DNA of 64,000 bases from Halorubrum rutilum (GTDB lineage Archaea > Halobacteriota > Halobacteria > Halobacteriales > Haloferacaceae), in NCBI RefSeq assembly GCF_024494565.1, contig NZ_JANHDN010000008.1, forward strand, positions 1-64,000, read 5' to 3'. The position numbers and the translations under genes were made by a program. The notes under the pieces are model-generated. The model had not been told where the DNA came from, did no database searches, and was given only the letters and a program-made list of their open reading frames with translations. Positions within the stretch are counted from its first letter, which is position 1. Each line of letters begins with the position of its first letter. Positions 42,845 through 52,357 of this stretch are shown here, piece by piece.

Positions 42845-44095
42845 TCAGACGCCCGTCGAGTACCGCAGGATACCCGCGATACCGCCGAAGGCGTCCATCA
42901 GCTGTTCGCCCTTCTCGAAGTCCGTGGAGATAAACTTCGTGTCCGTCCCGCGCTGTTCGGCGATGCTCATCAGGTGTTCGATGGCGTCCTCGCGCTCGTC
43001 GACGTCGGCCGGCTCCCCGCACTCGGCGCACTCGTGGTCCGGCGTGGAGTGCCGCGAGTCGACCACCTCGTACTCCTCGTGGCCGTTCGGACACTCGTAG
43101 ACGACGACGTCGGAGCGGAGGTCCTCGGAGATGAGCAGCCGGTCGACCGACCCCATGATCAGGTTCCGGCGGGTCTGCTCGAAGCCGTACGTGGCCTCCT
43201 CGCCGGTGTTGAGCTTCTCGAAGAACTCCTCCATGTGGCGCTTGTCCTCGACGATCTCCTGGTCGGCGAGCGCCTCGCTCGCGTTGTCGACGAGGTCCTT
43301 CAGCCCGGACTCGTCGGTGTACGCCACGTCGAACTTCCCGAGCACCTTGTCTTGGAGCTCGTGGTGGAGGTAGTCGCCGTCGAGGAACTCGTCTTTCGTC
43401 GGGGAGGGGCCGCCGACGAGGATGCCGTCGAGCTCGTGGCGCTTGTCGACGAACAGGTCGTTGGCCATCCCCGCGACCTCCTGATAGAAGTTGTCGATCG
43501 CTTCCAGCCGGAGGCGGGCGAACCGCTGCGCGGACTGACCCCCCTTCCGCTGTTTGCCGGGGACGAGCGAGGAGGCGGACTTGACGGGTTCGACGCGCTT
43601 GCCCTTGAGCCAGCCGACGTTGGCCTCGCGGCGGTCCAAGACGATGAGCCCGAACAGCCCGGAGTCCTCCAGCATGTGTTCGAGCGGCTCGGTGAGGAAC
43701 TCGGAGTCGCAGTGGTAGCGGAACGACTCGACGGGCTGCGGGGGCGACTCCAGCGTCCGGGTGACCATGTCGGTCTGGCCGCCGCCGGCGTCGATCGCCC
43801 CCGAGAAGATCACGATCCCGTTCTCGGGCGGATACGTGTCGTAGTAGCGGAGGCGGTCCTTGATCGAGGTGAGCGCGTCCTGTACCGCGGTCCGGGTCTG
43901 CTTGGACTTGATGTTGGACGCTTCGCTGTGTTCCTGGGTGACGTGGGCCACCACGTCGGAGATCTGCCGGTCTTCGGGAATGTAGATGGTGACGAGCTGC
44001 GTGCCGGAGCCCTCGAACTCCTTGAGCTCCTCGATGACCTTCCGGAACTCGTACTTCCGTCGGTCCTCGCTCGCCGCTTGGGCGTCGCTACTCAT
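42845..44095 (-). CDS. prf1: Peptide chain release factor aRF1
   Basis: A 416-residue eRF1-type release factor that reads all three stop codons. NIKS (61-64) marks the decoding loop, GGQ (185-187 in KQRKGGQSAQRF) the peptidyl-hydrolysis motif. The C domain carries a CPNGHEEY and CAECGEP pair that may bind zinc. The ATG at 44095 (MSSDAQAASE) is the family start; an upstream extension from 44167 has no family character. It is convergent with sirR and monocistronic. Confidence 0.96.
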   Translation of the reverse strand: MSSDAQAASEDRRKYEFRKVIEELKEFEGSGTQLVTIYIPEDRQISDVVAHVTQEHSEASNIKSKQTRTAVQDALTSIKDRLRYYDTYPPENGIVIFSGAIDAGGGQTDMVTRTLESPPQPVESFRYHCDSEFLTEPLEHMLEDSGLFGLIVLDRREANVGWLKGKRVEPVKSASSLVPGKQRKGGQSAQRFARLRLEAIDNFYQEVAGMANDLFVDKRHELDGILVGGPSPTKDEFLDGDYLHHELQDKVLGKFDVAYTDESGLKDLVDNASEALADQEIVEDKRHMEEFFEKLNTGEEATYGFEQTRRNLIMGSVDRLLISEDLRSDVVVYECPNGHEEYEVVDSRHSTPDHECAECGEPADVDEREDAIEHLMSIAEQRGTDTKFISTDFEKGEQLMDAFGGIAGILRYSTGV

Positions 44096-44200
44096 TACCC
44101 GAACTACGGCGGCGTGCGTGTAAGTAAGCTTTGACCTCCCCGTTAGGAAGGCGGTACCGAGTCGCACGGGCCATCAGATGCGTGGTTGTTTATAACCCAA

Positions 44201-44523
44201 CTGCGGTGGCGCGTGCCTCCGAGCGGCCGCCACCGGCGGCCGAGGAGCACGCGCGAGGGAGCCGGTGAGCGCTCGGAGAGCGCGAACCGCGAGGCTGGGG
44301 AGGCGTGAGGTGCAGTTGCTGTGCGGAGCGGGGTGGGATTCAAAGGGGCAGTCGCGAGGGCGAAGCACGGCGCAGCAAGTACCGCAGCGAGTGAGCGAAG
44401 CGAACGAGCGAGGAACGCAGCAAGCCGCGCGAGCTCTCGCGGCTGGGGCTTTGGGAGTGTTTGCCGCCGAGTCATCGGTCACGTACTACAGAGCGGCTGG
44501 GGATTTAGAAGTGTTCGCAGCAG
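44201..44523 (+). repeat. Dispersed structured repeat, copy C, with 3' satellite
   Basis: Copy on the plus strand between aRF1 and argS. Islands: 44291-44310 (20-nt block), 44338-44351 (with one C-to-T change) and 44441-44455. The 5' domain is a textbook stem: GCGCGTGC (44209-44216) with GCACGCGC (44247-44254), enclosing CGGCCGCC (44224-44231) with GGCGGCCG (44235-44242). The next arm is CGGT and GCGCTC pairing with GAGCGC and ACCG. The main body ends near 44468; a second, shorter GAGCGGCTGGGG unit (44491-44523) follows. A TTTATAA (44189-44195) lies just before the element. Nothing else is seen in the 486-bp gap. Confidence 0.85.
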
Positions 44524-44581
44524 CGTCAACAGCGATATCCCGATCGAAGAAAGCCGAACGACAACCTCGATAGTACCGCTC

Positions 44582-46390
44582 CTACATCGACTCTGGCGCC
44601 TCGACCCCGAGCACGTCGAGCGCGTTCGCCATCGTGTGCTTCGCGGCCGCGACGAGCGCGACGCGCGCGGCGCGGAGCTCGTCGTCCTCGGCGGTGACGA
44701 CCGGGCACTCCCGGTAGAAGGCGTTGTACGCGTCGGCGAACTCGCGGGTGAACGTGGCAACCGTGTGTGGCTCTAAGTCGTCGGCCGCCGCCTCAATGAC
44801 GGCCGGGAAGCGGGCGACCTCGCGGAGGAGCTCGCGCTCCGCCTCGGTCTCGAAGACCGCGGCGTCGACGTCGAGGGCGTCGGCGTCGACGGTTCCCGCG
44901 GAATCGGCCGTCACGCCCGGCACGTCGACGCCCTCGGCCGCGGCCTCGTCGAGGATGCCGGCGCAGCGCGCGTGGACGTACTGGACGAACGGCGCCGACT
45001 GCGCCTCGAAGTCGAGCGCGTCCTCCCACTCGAAGGTGATCGCCTTCGCGGGCTGCTTCGAGACGATGTCGTACCGGACCGCGCCGATCCCCACCTGATG
45101 GGCGATGCGCTCGACGTCCGCCTCGGTGAGGTCGTCGTCGCGGATGCGGTCGTCCATCCGGCTCTCGACCGCCTCGCGGGCGCGGTCGATCGCCTCGTCG
45201 AGCAGGTCGTCGAGCATCACGCCCGTCCCGCGCCGGGTCGACATCTTCCCGTCCGGGAGGTTCACGTACGAGTAGATGACGTGGCCGAGCCGGTCCGTGT
45301 CGTTGCCGAGGAGTTCGAGAGTCGCGTCGAGCTGGTCGGCCTGCAGCTTGTGGTCCTCGCCGAGCACGGTGACGGCGCGGTCGTAGTTGTCGAACTTCCA
45401 CTCGTGGTGCGCCAGGTCGCGGGTGGTGTAGAGGCTCGTGTCGTCGGAGCGCAGGAAGACGAGGTTCTTGTCGATCCCCCACTCGTCGAGCTCCAGCTGC
45501 CACGCGTCCTCCTCGTAGACCGCCTGCTCGGTCTCCTTGAGCCGGGCCGCGATCTCGTCGGTGGAGCCGTCGCGCATGAACCGCGTCTCCTTGACGAACT
45601 CGTCGAACTCGGCGGGAAGCCGGGCGAGACACTCCTTCATCCCGCCGAGAACGGTGTCGACGACCTCGCCGACGCGCTCGTACGTCTCGTCGTCGCCCGC
45701 TTCGAGCCCCTGCAGGATCTCGGCGATCTCCGCCTCCGCGGCCTCGACCGCGGCGGGCTCGGCCTCCTCTAAGAAGGCGTTCCCCTTGCGGTAGTACCGC
45801 ACGAGGTCGTACTCGGCGCGGTCGCGGGCGGGCTCCGCGTCGAGGTCGGACTCGTCGAACCGCTCGTACGCCCACGTGAACACCGCCATCTGGCGGCCGG
45901 CGTCGTTGACGTAGTAGTGGCGGTCGACGTCGTAGCCGGCGTACTCCATGAGGTTCGCGACCGCGTCGCCGACGATCGGGTTGCGCGCGCGGCCGACGTG
46001 GACCGGGCCGGTCGGGTTCGCGCTCGTGTGCTCGACGACGACCGACGCGTCCCGGTCGGGGAGCGCGCCGTAGCCCGCGTCGGCGGCGGCCGCGTCGAGC
46101 GCGTCGACGAGGTAGCGCTCGCCCGCGTGGAAGTTGACGTACGGCCCGGCGGTGTCGACCGAGTCGAGGTAGTCGTAGCCGGCGACGGCGACCGCGTCGG
46201 CGACCTCGCCCGCCACCTGCGGCGGGGGCGCGCCGACCTCGCCCGCGAGCCGGAAGGCGACGCTGGAGGCGAGCGTCGCGTCCATGTCGTCGGGCGGGCG
46301 CTCGATGCCGAGGTCGTCGGTCGGGAGGTCGAGCGCGGCGAGGGCGTCCGCGAGCGCCGCCTCGACCTCCGACCGGAACTGCCTGAACAT
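44582..46390 (-). CDS. argS: Arginyl-tRNA synthetase
   Basis: A 602-residue class I synthetase. It begins with the Add1 domain (1-~110), followed by [17 protein letters not shown] (about 120-136), in which HVGR is the HIGH motif. The GKMSTRRG loop (about 383-390) is the KMSK-like signature, and the C-terminal helical anticodon-binding domain contains [17 protein letters not shown]. Length is normal. ATTAAAA (46411-46417), read on the minus strand, lies 21-27 nt before the start and supports a leaderless message. It is monocistronic. Confidence 0.96.
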   Translation of the reverse strand: MFRQFRSEVEAALADALAALDLPTDDLGIERPPDDMDATLASSVAFRLAGEVGAPPPQVAGEVADAVAVAGYDYLDSVDTAGPYVNFHAGERYLVDALDAAAADAGYGALPDRDASVVVEHTSANPTGPVHVGRARNPIVGDAVANLMEYAGYDVDRHYYVNDAGRQMAVFTWAYERFDESDLDAEPARDRAEYDLVRYYRKGNAFLEEAEPAAVEAAEAEIAEILQGLEAGDDETYERVGEVVDTVLGGMKECLARLPAEFDEFVKETRFMRDGSTDEIAARLKETEQAVYEEDAWQLELDEWGIDKNLVFLRSDDTSLYTTRDLAHHEWKFDNYDRAVTVLGEDHKLQADQLDATLELLGNDTDRLGHVIYSYVNLPDGKMSTRRGTGVMLDDLLDEAIDRAREAVESRMDDRIRDDDLTEADVERIAHQVGIGAVRYDIVSKQPAKAITFEWEDALDFEAQSAPFVQYVHARCAGILDEAAAEGVDVPGVTADSAGTVDADALDVDAAVFETEAERELLREVARFPAVIEAAADDLEPHTVATFTREFADAYNAFYRECPVVTAEDDELRAARVALVAAAKHTMANALDVLGVEAPESM

Positions 46391-46508
46391 ACCGACCGTT
46401 CGACGGGCTGATTAAAAGGGCCTTCCGAAGCGACGCGGTGGAGGAGCGGGCGCGTGGGAGCGGCCGCCGTGACCGCGCGACCGATACGGAGGGCGGATTC
46501 CGCGCGCG

Positions 46509-46844
46509 TCAGTCCAGCGCGTCGACCGCGTCCCGGGGCGTGAGTTCGACGCGATCCGTCTCGTCGGCGCGGATCCGGATCGTTTCGACGTTCCCGTCGG
46601 CGAGCTCGGGGAGGGACTCGACGAATCGGCGATACTGTTCGGATTCCGCGTGGGCCTCGGCCGCGGCGGCGTCCTCGTACTGTTCGAAGAAACGCACGAC
46701 GTCGGGGTCGCCGACGTCGGTCATCGCGCGGTAGCGGACCGTCCCGTCTTCGGTCCGCGAGCGGTCGACGAGGTCGTCGACGAGCGCCATCGCTTCGGCG
46801 CGCTTCGCCGGATCGAACCGAATCGTCGTGTGGTTGATCAGCAT
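46509..46844 (-). CDS. Antibiotic biosynthesis monooxygenase (ABM)-domain protein
   Basis: A 111-residue dimeric alpha/beta barrel protein of the ABM superfamily: MLINHTTIRFDPAKRAEA at the start, a FFEQYEDAAAAEAHAES core and RRFVESLP. The family holds quinol monooxygenases, haem-degrading enzymes and proteins without known activity; no metal ligand identifies one of these. The ATG at 46844 is the only start that gives the complete fold. It is divergent from the next gene, with a 193-bp gap that carries no feature other than weak AT-rich patches. Confidence 0.8.
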   Translation of the reverse strand: MLINHTTIRFDPAKRAEAMALVDDLVDRSRTEDGTVRYRAMTDVGDPDVVRFFEQYEDAAAAEAHAESEQYRRFVESLPELADGNVETIRIRADETDRVELTPRDAVDALD

Positions 46845-47037
46845 GTCGAGAGACGAGTAGCCGCCGGAGGTACGTATGTGATGGGTGAATTCGCCGCCGC
46901 GTTGACGCCGCGTACGGAGCGGTACCCGCGGGACCCGCTTGCGCTCGTCCGTTCCCGACGCCGAGATACCGTTCGGACATAAAGAGGCTAACTGGGCCGT
47001 GGAAACTGACCCACTCGTGGCCCTCGTACGGGCACAC

Positions 47038-47997
47038 ATGGGTCGCCGGGAGACGGATAACCGCGCTGCGGAAGGATCGACGGAGACCGCCGCCGACGGA
47101 CCGGGCGTCCGTCGGACGTACCCCGAGCGCGGCGGTATCGACGTCTTCGACTCGCTGCTGGTCCGCCAACCGATCGCTGACGGACGGACCGGAGCCGTCA
47201 GGGATCTGCTGGCGGACTGGGCGGGCGACAGCGCCGACGGTGACGTTCGCACGCTGTTACCGGTCGACGGCGCGACGCTGGTGACGCTGTTCCTCGACGA
47301 TGGCGGGTTCGGCCTGACCGACAATGCCGGACGCGATCCGAGGCGCGGCGACGCGGTGCTGTGGTACGTCGAGGTGGTCGACGACGACGCCGAGGCGTGG
47401 ACGACGCCGGACGAGACGATCCGAAGCGCGTCACCGCTGTTCGAGCGCGGACTGTCGGACCTGCTCACGGGCGAAGCGACGGTTCACGCCGACGGTCGCG
47501 GCGACCACCGGTACGTCACTCACGTGACGAACCCGCACCGGCAGGAGCGGTACGTCGACGCGGTCGGACGGTCGCTGGTCGCCCCCGTCGCCGGTGACGA
47601 GCTCCCGATCCCGGTCGCGGTCGTCTCTCTCGGGGTGAAAGCCGGCCTCACTAGCACCCTCGTCGCACGCGCCGTCGACCTCGTTAACCAACTCAAACGG
47701 TTCGACCGCGTACGGGCCTGGGCCCGTGAGGAGACGGAGACGGTCGAGGCGGAAGCGGTGTACACCGAGTCGCTGCTGCTTGAGGAGGTCGGCGACCGTC
47801 AGGTGGTCCACTACTATATCGAGACCGAGGACATGGACCGGCTCTACGAGGCCTTCCGCGAGTCCGACGACTGGGAGGCACGCCTTTCCGAGTGGGTGCT
47901 GCGGCGGGTGCTAGCGACCCCGGAGACGTTCCTCGATCCGCCCCTAGAGACGGATTGCGAGGTCCTGATCCACGCCGTCGACCCCGAGCGGCCCTGA
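47038..47997 (+). CDS. Possible tandem DUF6176-like protein
   Basis: A 319-residue protein. The C-terminal ~95 residues (RVRAWAREETETVEAEAVYTE through TDCEVLIH, described by ends) resemble the ferredoxin-like DUF6176 fold I recall. The N-terminal part (FDSLLVRQPIADGRTGAV... WYVEVVDDDAEAW) looks like a second, diverged copy, with a linker in between. Function unknown. The start is uncertain: ATG 47038 is used; a GTG at 46999 would add 13 residues. It is followed at a few nucleotides by the HTH-10 regulator gene, so the two may work together. Confidence 0.65.
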   Translation: MGRRETDNRAAEGSTETAADGPGVRRTYPERGGIDVFDSLLVRQPIADGRTGAVRDLLADWAGDSADGDVRTLLPVDGATLVTLFLDDGGFGLTDNAGRDPRRGDAVLWYVEVVDDDAEAWTTPDETIRSASPLFERGLSDLLTGEATVHADGRGDHRYVTHVTNPHRQERYVDAVGRSLVAPVAGDELPIPVAVVSLGVKAGLTSTLVARAVDLVNQLKRFDRVRAWAREETETVEAEAVYTESLLLEEVGDRQVVHYYIETEDMDRLYEAFRESDDWEARLSEWVLRRVLATPETFLDPPLETDCEVLIHAVDPERP

Positions 47998-48029
47998 GCG
48001 CTATGTCGGTCCGGCCCACAGGCACCGGT

Positions 48030-48677
48030 ATGCACGCCGCGCGCGTCGCGCTGGAAATCCCGGCCGAACACCTCCACCCGATGCATCGGTTCGTCTGTGA
48101 GTCTCCGGCGGTCGACCGAGAGACGATACTCGAACGGGACGCCGGTGGCGAGATGACGACGCTGTTGCTCCACGTTGCGGGCGACCGTCAGCGCTACGAG
48201 CGGACCATCGACGAGGTCGCACGGGTCGAGGAGTGGACGACCACCGTCGCCGAGGAGGGGTTCTACGTCTACGTCCGGACGCGGTTACGCGCCCGCGAAC
48301 GGCGGTACCGAGAGGCGCTGGACCGCGACGCCGTGCTCGTGGTACCGCCGGTGGAGCTGCGCTCGGACCGGACCGTCAGGCAGACGATGGTCGGCCCCGG
48401 CGACGCCCTCTCCGCGGCCATCGAGGCGCTCCCGGGCGGCGTCGACGTCGAGGTGCTCCGGACCGGCACGTACGACCGCTCGCGCGGCGTCCGGGTGAGC
48501 GACCGCCAGCGAGAGGCACTTGCCGCGGCGTGGGACGCCGGCTACTACGAGATACCCCGCGAGGGCGACATCGAGGCGGTGGCCGGCGCGCTGGACTGCG
48601 CGACGTCGACGGCCTCGGACCTGCTCCGACGGGCCGAGCGGCGGGTCGTGGCGGCCGCGCTGGACGAGCGGTCGTGA
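48030..48677 (+). CDS. HTH-10 (bacterio-opsin activator-like) regulator
   Basis: A 215-residue haloarchaeal regulator of the Bat/HTH-10 group. The N-terminal sensor-like domain starts MHAARVALEIPAEHLHPMHRF. The C-terminal winged-helix-turn-helix (about 150-208) contains LSDRQREALAAAW-like sequence (VSDRQREALAAAW), YYEIPREGDIEAVA and STASDLLRRAERRV. No PAS or GAF domain is present, so the ligand is unknown. The ATG at 48030 is chosen because family similarity starts there, with TATGTC at 48003-48008 as a weak promoter element; ATG 48003 is the alternative. Confidence 0.85.
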   Translation: MHAARVALEIPAEHLHPMHRFVCESPAVDRETILERDAGGEMTTLLLHVAGDRQRYERTIDEVARVEEWTTTVAEEGFYVYVRTRLRARERRYREALDRDAVLVVPPVELRSDRTVRQTMVGPGDALSAAIEALPGGVDVEVLRTGTYDRSRGVRVSDRQREALAAAWDAGYYEIPREGDIEAVAGALDCATSTASDLLRRAERRVVAAALDERS

Positions 48678-48715
48678 CGCGCCCCGCGGCGAGCCGTCTC
48701 CGGACGGACGCCTCC

Positions 48716-49651
48716 CTATGTCACGATCTCGTCGATGAGTTCGCGCGCGCTTCGCCGCACCGCCTCGTCGCTCTCGATCGACGGCTCCCAGCCCAAGTCG
48801 GCCAGCCGCTCGATCGACAGCCGCATCTTCGGCACGTCCCCGGTCCAGCCGCGGTCGCCGCCGGTGTACGCGTAGTCAGGGTCGACCCCCAGCTCGTCGC
48901 TCACGATGTCGGCGATGTCGGTGACCGACGTGGTCGTCCGCGTGCCGAGGTTGTAGACGTTGTACGCGTCGTCGGCGTGCTCGACGACGTGCTGAATCGC
49001 GTCGACGCATTCGGTGACGTGCATGTACGACTTCTCCTGGCGGCCGTCGCCGAGGATCTCCAGCCTCGTGGGGTCGGCGTCGAGCTTCTCGATGAAGTCG
49101 GGGATCACGTTGCCGCGCTGGCGCGGCCCGACGATGTTCGCGAACCGGAACACCCACGACCGGATCCCGTAGGAGTGCGCGTGCGTGGAGATGAGCCCCT
49201 CGTCGGCGAGCTTCGAGGAGCCGTAGATGGAGATCGGTTCGAGCGGCCCGTAGTCCTCGGGCGTCGGGCGCGGCGCCTCGCCGTAGACGGTCGAGGAGGA
49301 GGTGAACGCGAAGCGGTCGATCCCGACCTCGCGCATGCGGTCGAGGACGTTGTACGTCATCTCGGTGTTCTCCTCGAACAGCTCCCGGTCGTCGTCGTAG
49401 TTCGTGTCCGTGTACGCCGCGAAGTGGAAGACGATATCGAGGTCGCCCGTGACCGCCTCGGCGACGTCGCCGGGGTCGGTCAGGTCGGCCGCGACGAAGT
49501 CGGCGCCGTCGGGCACTCGGTCGCGGGTCCCCTTCGAGAGGTCGTCGGCGACGCGGACGGTCGCGCCGCGGTCGAGCAGGCCCGCGGCGAGGTGGCTGCC
49601 GACGAGGCCGGCGCCGCCCGTGACGAGCGCGCGTGAATCGGCGAGGTGCAT
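48716..49651 (-). CDS. NAD-dependent sugar-nucleotide epimerase/dehydratase
   Basis: A 311-residue extended SDR. GxxGxxG is GGAGLVGSH (12-20). The catalytic triad is SSSTVYG with YGSSK (YxxxK): Ser near 119, Tyr and Lys near 145-149. The C-terminal part binds the sugar nucleotide (YNVYNLGT, and RWGxxK-like segments). Likely a UDP-glucose 4-epimerase relative making sugar donors for surface glycans. AGTAC-TTACC about 23-30 nt upstream is a weak TATA. It lies just before the repeat D and permease region, whose glycan genes it could feed. Confidence 0.88.
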   Translation of the reverse strand: MHLADSRALVTGGAGLVGSHLAAGLLDRGATVRVADDLSKGTRDRVPDGADFVAADLTDPGDVAEAVTGDLDIVFHFAAYTDTNYDDDRELFEENTEMTYNVLDRMREVGIDRFAFTSSSTVYGEAPRPTPEDYGPLEPISIYGSSKLADEGLISTHAHSYGIRSWVFRFANIVGPRQRGNVIPDFIEKLDADPTRLEILGDGRQEKSYMHVTECVDAIQHVVEHADDAYNVYNLGTRTTTSVTDIADIVSDELGVDPDYAYTGGDRGWTGDVPKMRLSIERLADLGWEPSIESDEAVRRSARELIDEIVT

Positions 49652-49802
49652 GCGTACCCGTGTGACGGTGGTGGGTAAGTACGTGTGGAATCGGAACGGG
49701 ACGCGGTCGTGAGGGATCGCTGATAGATCGCTGTTGCCGACACAGTGAGCGCTTCCGGAGAACCGGCCGCTCGGCTATACTTCGGTAACCACGAATCTAC
49801 CA

Positions 49803-50058
49803 CAGACACCTCCAAAGCCCCAGTCGCGAGGGCTCGCGCGGCTCGCTGTGGTCCTCGTCACTCGCTCCGCTCGTTCCTGCGGTCCTTGCGTCGCCGTGCT
49901 TCGCCCTCGCGACTGCCCCTTTGAGTCCCACCCGCACAGCACAGCGACCGCACCTCACGCCTCCCCAGCCTCGCCGCGGCCGCCATCGGCGGCCGCGGGC
50001 TCCCTCGCGCGTGCGGTTCGCGGCCTGCCGGCCGCTCACCGGCACGCGCCACAGCAGC
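49803..50058 (-). repeat. Dispersed structured repeat, copy D
   Basis: Shortest copy, on the minus strand between the epimerase and permease genes. Islands: 49953-49972 (20-nt block, identical to the other copies), 49913-49926 and 49811-49825 (one change). The 5' arm pairs GCGGCC with GGCCGC over a GGCA loop; it starts with GGCGCGTGCC at 50041-50050. Past the 3' end, GTATAGCCGAGCGGCCGG (about 49764-49781, minus strand) matches the start of the satellite unit of copy E, now degenerate. The rest of the 423-bp gap (49652-49800) has no other feature. Confidence 0.85.
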
Positions 50059-50074
50059 CTTCGAAGCGCCTCTC

Positions 50075-51685
50075 TCACAGCCCCTCTTCGCCGCCCTCCT
50101 GCGCGAGGATGACGACCATCGAGAGCCCGGAGATGACGAGGAGGATGAGCGTGGGGACGACCGCGTACTGGTACAGCGCCGTCGCCTGCGCGCGCCAGAT
50201 CTGCGTGACGATCGTCTCGAACCCGGACGGGCGGAGGACGAGCGTGACCGGGAGCTCCTTCATCGTCGTGAGGAAGACGAGGGCGGCGCCCGCGACGATC
50301 CCCGACCGCACGAGCGGGAACGTCACGCGCCTGAACGTCCCCGTCGGCGACTCGCCGAGCGTGCGCCCGGCCTCGACGAGCCGCCGGTCGACCTGGAGGA
50401 TCGACGTGCGGGCCGACCCGACGGCCTGCGGGAGGAAGCGGACCACGTACGCGAACACCAGGAGCGGCAGCGTCTGGTAGAGCCACGGCACGTACCCGGA
50501 GCCGAAGTAGACGAGCGCGAGCGCGAGCACGATGCCGGGGACCGCGAACCCGACGTACGTGGCGCGCTCGAAGACGGTCGCGAGCGGCGAGTCGTGGTTC
50601 GCCGCGAAGTACGCGATCGGGATCGCCGCGAGCGCGGCGGCGACCGCGGCCGCCGCCGAGACCGACACGGAGTTGAGCACCTGGACCGGGTCGAACGCCA
50701 TCGAGGGGCGGCGGCCGGACTCCGATCTGACCAGCCACAGCCCGAGGATCCAGAGGGGGACGAGCAGCGCGAACCCGGAGACGCCGGCCGGCAGCAGCGT
50801 CGCCGGCCAGCGCAGCCACCCGAGCGACACCCGGTCCTCGGTCCGACCCGCGTCGTCGCCGCTCGTCTCGCGGTCCGAGCGGACGGCCCACTCCAGCGCG
50901 AGCACGAGGACGACCACGACGAGCAGCTGGAGGGAGAGCAGCGCGGCGTAGTCGCGACCGAACGCGTTGTACTCGACGTAGATCTGGCGGGTGAACACGG
51001 GGAGCCGCATGATCGACGGCGTCCCGAAGTCCGAGACCGCGTACAGCGCCGCGAGCAGGGACCCGGCGGCGATCGCGGGGCGGATCGTCGGGAGGGTCAC
51101 CCGGCGGAACGCCGACAGCCGGCCGTGGTTCAGCGTTCGGGCGGCCTCCAACAGCGTCGTGTCGAACGACAGCAGCGCGGCGCGGGTCGTCAGGTAGACG
51201 TACGGGTACGTGTACAGCGTGATGACGAGGATCGTGCCGGAGAGCCCGTAGATGTCGGGCACCCGCTCGACCCCAAGCGGCGCGAGCACCTCGTGGAACT
51301 CGCCCTGCGGTCCGAACGCGGAGACGAACGAGAAGGCGCCGACGTAGCTCGGCACGACGAGCGGGAGCGCGACCGCGACGGACCAGAACCGGCGGAACGG
51401 GAGGTCGGTCCGGGCGGTGAGGTACGCGAGCGGGACGCCGAGAACGATACAGGAGACGGTGACGCCGCCCATCAGCAGCAGGCTGTTGACGAGCACGTCG
51501 GCGGTCCCCGCGCTGAAGAGGAGGTCGACCGCGCGCTCGCGCTCGACGGCGACCGCCTCGATGACGAGCCACGCCAGCGGGAACACGAGCGCGGCGGCGA
51601 TCGCCGCGCACAGCAGCGTCAGCCCGATCGGAAGCCGGTCGTCGCCGTCCGTCAAGCGGTCGCGGATCCGGTGTCGCAGGGTCAT
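50075..51685 (-). CDS. Iron(III) ABC transporter permease (FbpB-like)
   Basis: A 536-residue permease with 10-12 TM helices in two similar halves, as in FbpB/ThiP-type permeases. Each half has the cytosolic EAA coupling loop: LEAARTLNHGRLSAFRRVTLP (near 185-205) and VEAGRTLGESPTGTFRRVTFP (near 432-452). It would import ferric iron delivered by the binding protein at 57.9 kb. No ATP-binding subunit gene is in this window. The start at 51685 faces the iron-box promoter region (51686-51802) shared with the divergent oxidoreductase. Confidence 0.88.
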   Translation of the reverse strand: MTLRHRIRDRLTDGDDRLPIGLTLLCAAIAAALVFPLAWLVIEAVAVERERAVDLLFSAGTADVLVNSLLLMGGVTVSCIVLGVPLAYLTARTDLPFRRFWSVAVALPLVVPSYVGAFSFVSAFGPQGEFHEVLAPLGVERVPDIYGLSGTILVITLYTYPYVYLTTRAALLSFDTTLLEAARTLNHGRLSAFRRVTLPTIRPAIAAGSLLAALYAVSDFGTPSIMRLPVFTRQIYVEYNAFGRDYAALLSLQLLVVVVLVLALEWAVRSDRETSGDDAGRTEDRVSLGWLRWPATLLPAGVSGFALLVPLWILGLWLVRSESGRRPSMAFDPVQVLNSVSVSAAAAVAAALAAIPIAYFAANHDSPLATVFERATYVGFAVPGIVLALALVYFGSGYVPWLYQTLPLLVFAYVVRFLPQAVGSARTSILQVDRRLVEAGRTLGESPTGTFRRVTFPLVRSGIVAGAALVFLTTMKELPVTLVLRPSGFETIVTQIWRAQATALYQYAVVPTLILLVISGLSMVVILAQEGGEEGL

Positions 51686-51770
51686 TGTGCGGGGGGCGGT
51701 GTCGCTCTGTCCGAGGGTGGCCGCGCCCGCCGTTAGGGGTTCCGATCCCCCGGCGAGCGCGCTCCGACGG

Positions 51771-51795
51771 ATATAAGAATTTAGGGATACCTAAA
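51771..51795. promoter_or_regulatory. TATA and iron box 1 (divergent promoter)
   Basis: ATATAAG (51771-51777) is 26-32 nt before the ATG at 51803, and TTTAGG-GATA-CCTAAA (51780-51795) lies between TATA and start, a classic repressor position. The TATA is near-palindromic and could also serve the divergent permease. The box is one of five in this region. Confidence 0.75.
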
Positions 51796-51802
51796 ACCTT
51801 CC

Positions 51803-52357
51803 ATGGAACTGACGCGACGCGACGCGGCGGCCGCGCTGGCCGCGATCGGCGCCACGGGCGGCGTCGCGCTCGGCGTCCGTCGAGCGGGCGACGGTGCGGC
51901 GCGACGGGACGGGACCGCGGGAGACGGCGAGGGGACCCCCGACGACGAGGCGGTCCGCGAGACGATGACCGCGGTCGCGCCCGTCGTCTACCCGGAGTCG
52001 GTGACCGGCGTCGAGGCGTTCGTCGAGGGGTTCCTCGACGGTCGCCTCGACGGGTCGGCGCACGGCGAGGGGATCCGAGCCGCGGTCGGCGAGGTCCGGT
52101 CGGCGTCGCGGTCGTGGTACGACGCGCCGGTCGCCGAGCTCTCGGCGACCGAGCGCGACTCGCTGCTCCGCGAACTCGGCGCCGACACCGCGGAGGAGGA
52201 CCCGCGCGGGTCGGCGGCGGAGCGGGTGCGCTACTACGTCGTCAACGAGCTCCTCCTCGCGCTGTACGCCTCGCCGACCGGGGGCGAGCTCGTCGGGATC
52301 GAGAACCCGCAGGGGTACGCGGGCGGCGCGGAGAGCTACCGGGAGGGGCCGCGATGA
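51803..52357 (+). CDS. Gluconate 2-dehydrogenase subunit 3-like protein (Tat substrate)
   Basis: A 184-residue protein with an N-terminal twin-arginine signal (ELTRRDAAAALAAIGATGG). It is related to the small subunit of membrane GMC dehydrogenases (gluconate 2-dehydrogenase subunit 3): AVAPVVYPESVTG-like helix, then LLLALYASPTGGELVGIENP and a GYAGG end. It would export and escort the large flavoprotein. Its stop overlaps the ATG of the large subunit (ATGA). The iron box just upstream points to induction or repression by iron. Confidence 0.87.
   Translation: MELTRRDAAAALAAIGATGGVALGVRRAGDGAARRDGTAGDGEGTPDDEAVRETMTAVAPVVYPESVTGVEAFVEGFLDGRLDGSAHGEGIRAAVGEVRSASRSWYDAPVAELSATERDSLLRELGADTAEEDPRGSAAERVRYYVVNELLLALYASPTGGELVGIENPQGYAGGAESYREGPR

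Noticed and set aside
44096..44167. Extended start of aRF1 at 44167
   Set aside because: MSSDAQAASEDRRK at 44095 is the usual family start; the extra 24 residues are not aRF1-like.
44189..44195. TTTATAA as a general promoter of the repeat element
   Set aside because: It occurs before copy C only; copies A, D and E lack a TATA-like sequence at the corresponding place.
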